From CAUZEO01 sp963578625 (GTDB lineage: Bacteria > Verrucomicrobiota > Kiritimatiellia > SLOV01): 6,576 nt of DNA. Below are positions 5,220-6,576 of the stretch, piece after piece. Each line of letters begins with the position of its first letter. The stretch's first letter is position 1. The notes beneath the pieces are model-generated. The model ran no database searches, was not told the DNA's origin, and saw only the letters and a program-made list of their open reading frames with translations. Both the position numbers and the translations under genes were made by a program. The DNA is taken from assembly GCA_963578625.1 (NCBI GenBank), contig CAUZEO010000299.1:1-6576 (forward strand), read 5' to 3'.

Positions 5220-6576
5220 TCATGACGCGTCTCTCAGCCCATATTCGTTGATTTTCCTGTGCAAAGTGCGGCGGCTGATTCCAAGCAACTCCGCGGCGCG
5301 CGTCCGGTTTCCATTGGAAGTTTTCAGTGCTTTTTGGATCATTGTGCGCTCCGCCTCCTGCAGGGAGTGCTCGCCACCTTTGCGGACCGCGACGATCTGT
5401 CCCGTACTTTCGCGGATCTGAATCGGGATGTCCCGAACCGTCAGGCGCGGACCGCGGGCCATAACCACCATGCGCTCAATGAGATTCCGCAGCTCCCGAA
5501 CATTGCCCGGCCATTCGTAGGAGCTCAGCAGATCCAGCGCGTCGGGCGTCAGCCCTTCAAACTGCTTCTCGTTCTCCTCGTTAAATGTGGCAAGGTAATG
5601 ATTAACAAGAAGCGGGATATCTGTTCTTCGGTCCCGCAGCGGCGGCATTTGAATTGCTATAACGTACAGGCGGTAGTAGAGATCCTCACGAAAATCTCCC
5701 GCATCGACCATCGTTTTCAGGTCCCGATTGGTTGCTGCGATGAGACGGACATCCACATCAATGGATTCCGATCCCCCTACCCGTTCGAAGCGCCTTTCTT
5801 CCAGAACCCGAAGAAGTTTCACCTGGACGGATGGATCAATCTCCCCGACTTCGTCGAGAAACAGCGTACCGCCATCTGCCTGCTCAAACCGGCCCTGTCG
5901 CCGCTCTATGGCCCCGGTAAAGGCACCCTTTTCATGCCCGAATAGCTCGCTTTCCAGTAAGGATTTCGTCAGTGCGGCACAGTGCACGGGAATAAACGGG
6001 CCATTGGCGCGGGGGCTAAGACGATGAACGGAGTGTGCAACCAACTCTTTGCCGGTGCCGCTCTCCCCTTCTACCAGTACCGTGGCACGCGAAGGGCTGA
6101 CCTGGCGGATGCTGTTGAATACCTCCGCCATTGCGGCGGACTGCCCGATGATGTTCTCCATGCCGAACCTGGCGTCCAATTCTTCGCGGAGATTCTGGTT
6201 CTCCAATTCGAGGCCGCGACTGCGCAGCGCCTGCTGCAGTTTGTGCTCCAGGTGCTGCAGGTTCACCGGTTTCGTCAGGAAATCATAGGCGCCCAGCTTG
6301 GTCGCTTCCACCGCGCTCTCGATTGAGCCATAGGCGGTAAGGAGGATGAACGTCGGTTGTGGAGACCTGGCCAGGACCCGTTTCATCAGCGTCATCCCGT
6401 CCATGCCAGGCATACGCACGTCACTCAGAACGACGTCGACCGGTTGTTCCTCCAGCAACTCAAGAGCGCGTTGTCCGCTCTCGGCTAGCAGAATTCGGTA
6501 CCGGCGACTCAGCGCACGGGACAGCCCCTCCCTCGTATTCTTCTCATCATCGACCACGAGGATTGTAGGTTGATCC
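5220..6576 (-). CDS. NtrC-family sigma-54-dependent response regulator, start beyond the right edge
   Basis: The frame is open to the right edge, and the visible N-terminus reads DQPTILVVDDEKNTREG, so the true start lies just outside; the GTG at 6557 falls inside the first receiver strand and is not the start. Numbering from that GTG, the receiver (about 1-115) has the acidic pocket D3/D4, phosphoacceptor D46 (SDVRMPGMDG), T74 and K96. The AAA+ domain follows: Walker A GESGTGKE (164-171), the sigma-54 contact loop GAFTGA (211-216), Walker B TLFLDEVGE (231-239), sensor I AATNRD (274-279), arginines in FREDLYYRL (289-297) and sensor II WPGNVREL (349-356). A Fis-type helix-turn-helix ends the protein (RTRAAELLGISRRTLHRK, 418-435). 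All key residues are present, so it should be a phosphorylation-controlled activator of sigma-54 promoters. Its sensor kinase is not in the window and may lie upstream. The gene runs in the same direction as the glycosyltransferase, 93 bases away. Its targets are unknown; no -24/-12 promoter was seen here. Confidence 0.95.
   Translation of the reverse strand, partial: DQPTILVVDDEKNTREGLSRALSRRYRILLAESGQRALELLEEQPVDVVLSDVRMPGMDGMTLMKRVLARSPQPTFILLTAYGSIESAVEATKLGAYDFLTKPVNLQHLEHKLQQALRSRGLELENQNLREELDARFGMENIIGQSAAMAEVFNSIRQVSPSRATVLVEGESGTGKELVAHSVHRLSPRANGPFIPVHCAALTKSLLESELFGHEKGAFTGAIERRQGRFEQADGGTLFLDEVGEIDPSVQVKLLRVLEERRFERVGGSESIDVDVRLIAATNRDLKTMVDAGDFREDLYYRLYVIAIQMPPLRDRRTDIPLLVNHYLATFNEENEKQFEGLTPDALDLLSSYEWPGNVRELRNLIERMVVMARGPRLTVRDIPIQIRESTGQIVAVRKGGEHSLQEAERTMIQKALKTSNGNRTRAAELLGISRRTLHRKINEYGLRDAS

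Noticed and set aside
5259..5945. Plus-strand 228-codon frame opposite the regulator
   Set aside because: It is antisense to the strongly conserved AAA+ and HTH region and has no recognisable domain.

Overview
The window comes from a GC-rich, double-membraned (Gram-negative type) bacterium. The signs are a type II secretion / type IV pilus-like assembly platform, a protein with a cleavable export signal, and an NtrC-type sigma-54 activator. The gene set would fit the Planctomycetota/Verrucomicrobiota/Kiritimatiellota group, but that placement is only an impression and was not tested. No rRNA, tRNA, CRISPR array, insertion sequence or phage gene was seen. The window is almost fully coding, and both edges cut through genes.

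Layout from left to right. (1) Positions 1-581, minus strand: the N-terminal 193 codons of an actin-fold GspL/PilM-like assembly protein, continuing past the left edge. (2) Positions 622-1959, minus: a GspK-like minor pseudopilin whose reading frame carries about 125 extra N-terminal residues before the expected prepilin leader. GspK is transcribed first and the GspL/PilM-like gene follows after 40 bases, so the two look like one operon. (3) Positions 1960-2023: a 64-base divergent intergenic region with a 7-bp inverted repeat. (4) Positions 2027-3193, plus: an exported protein with a coiled coil followed by about five TPR units. (5) Positions 3198-5126, minus: a multi-pass GT-C (GT39/ArnT-like) glycosyltransferase, convergent with the TPR gene and only four bases from it. 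A run of 12 cytosines on the coding strand lies just before its stop. (6) Positions 5127-5219: an intergenic region with a perfect 8-bp dyad over a possible promoter. (7) Positions 5220-6576, minus: an NtrC-family response regulator cut by the right edge, missing only its first few residues.

How the genes may work together. GspK and the GspL/PilM-like protein are known partners in an inner-membrane assembly platform: GspK caps the pseudopilus and GspL links the platform to the ATPase. The TPR protein would sit in the periplasm or at the envelope and may be a scaffold. The GT-C enzyme would transfer a sugar from a polyprenyl-phosphate carrier to an acceptor outside the inner membrane. The regulator lies upstream of and co-oriented with the glycosyltransferase. 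A functional link between the glycosyltransferase and the secretion machinery is possible but rests only on position.

The observations most worth a second look are the N-terminally extended GspK, whose layout would let prepilin peptidase cut it in two, and the poly-C tract, which could switch the C-terminus of the glycosyltransferase. I did not find convincing evidence of a wholly new system.
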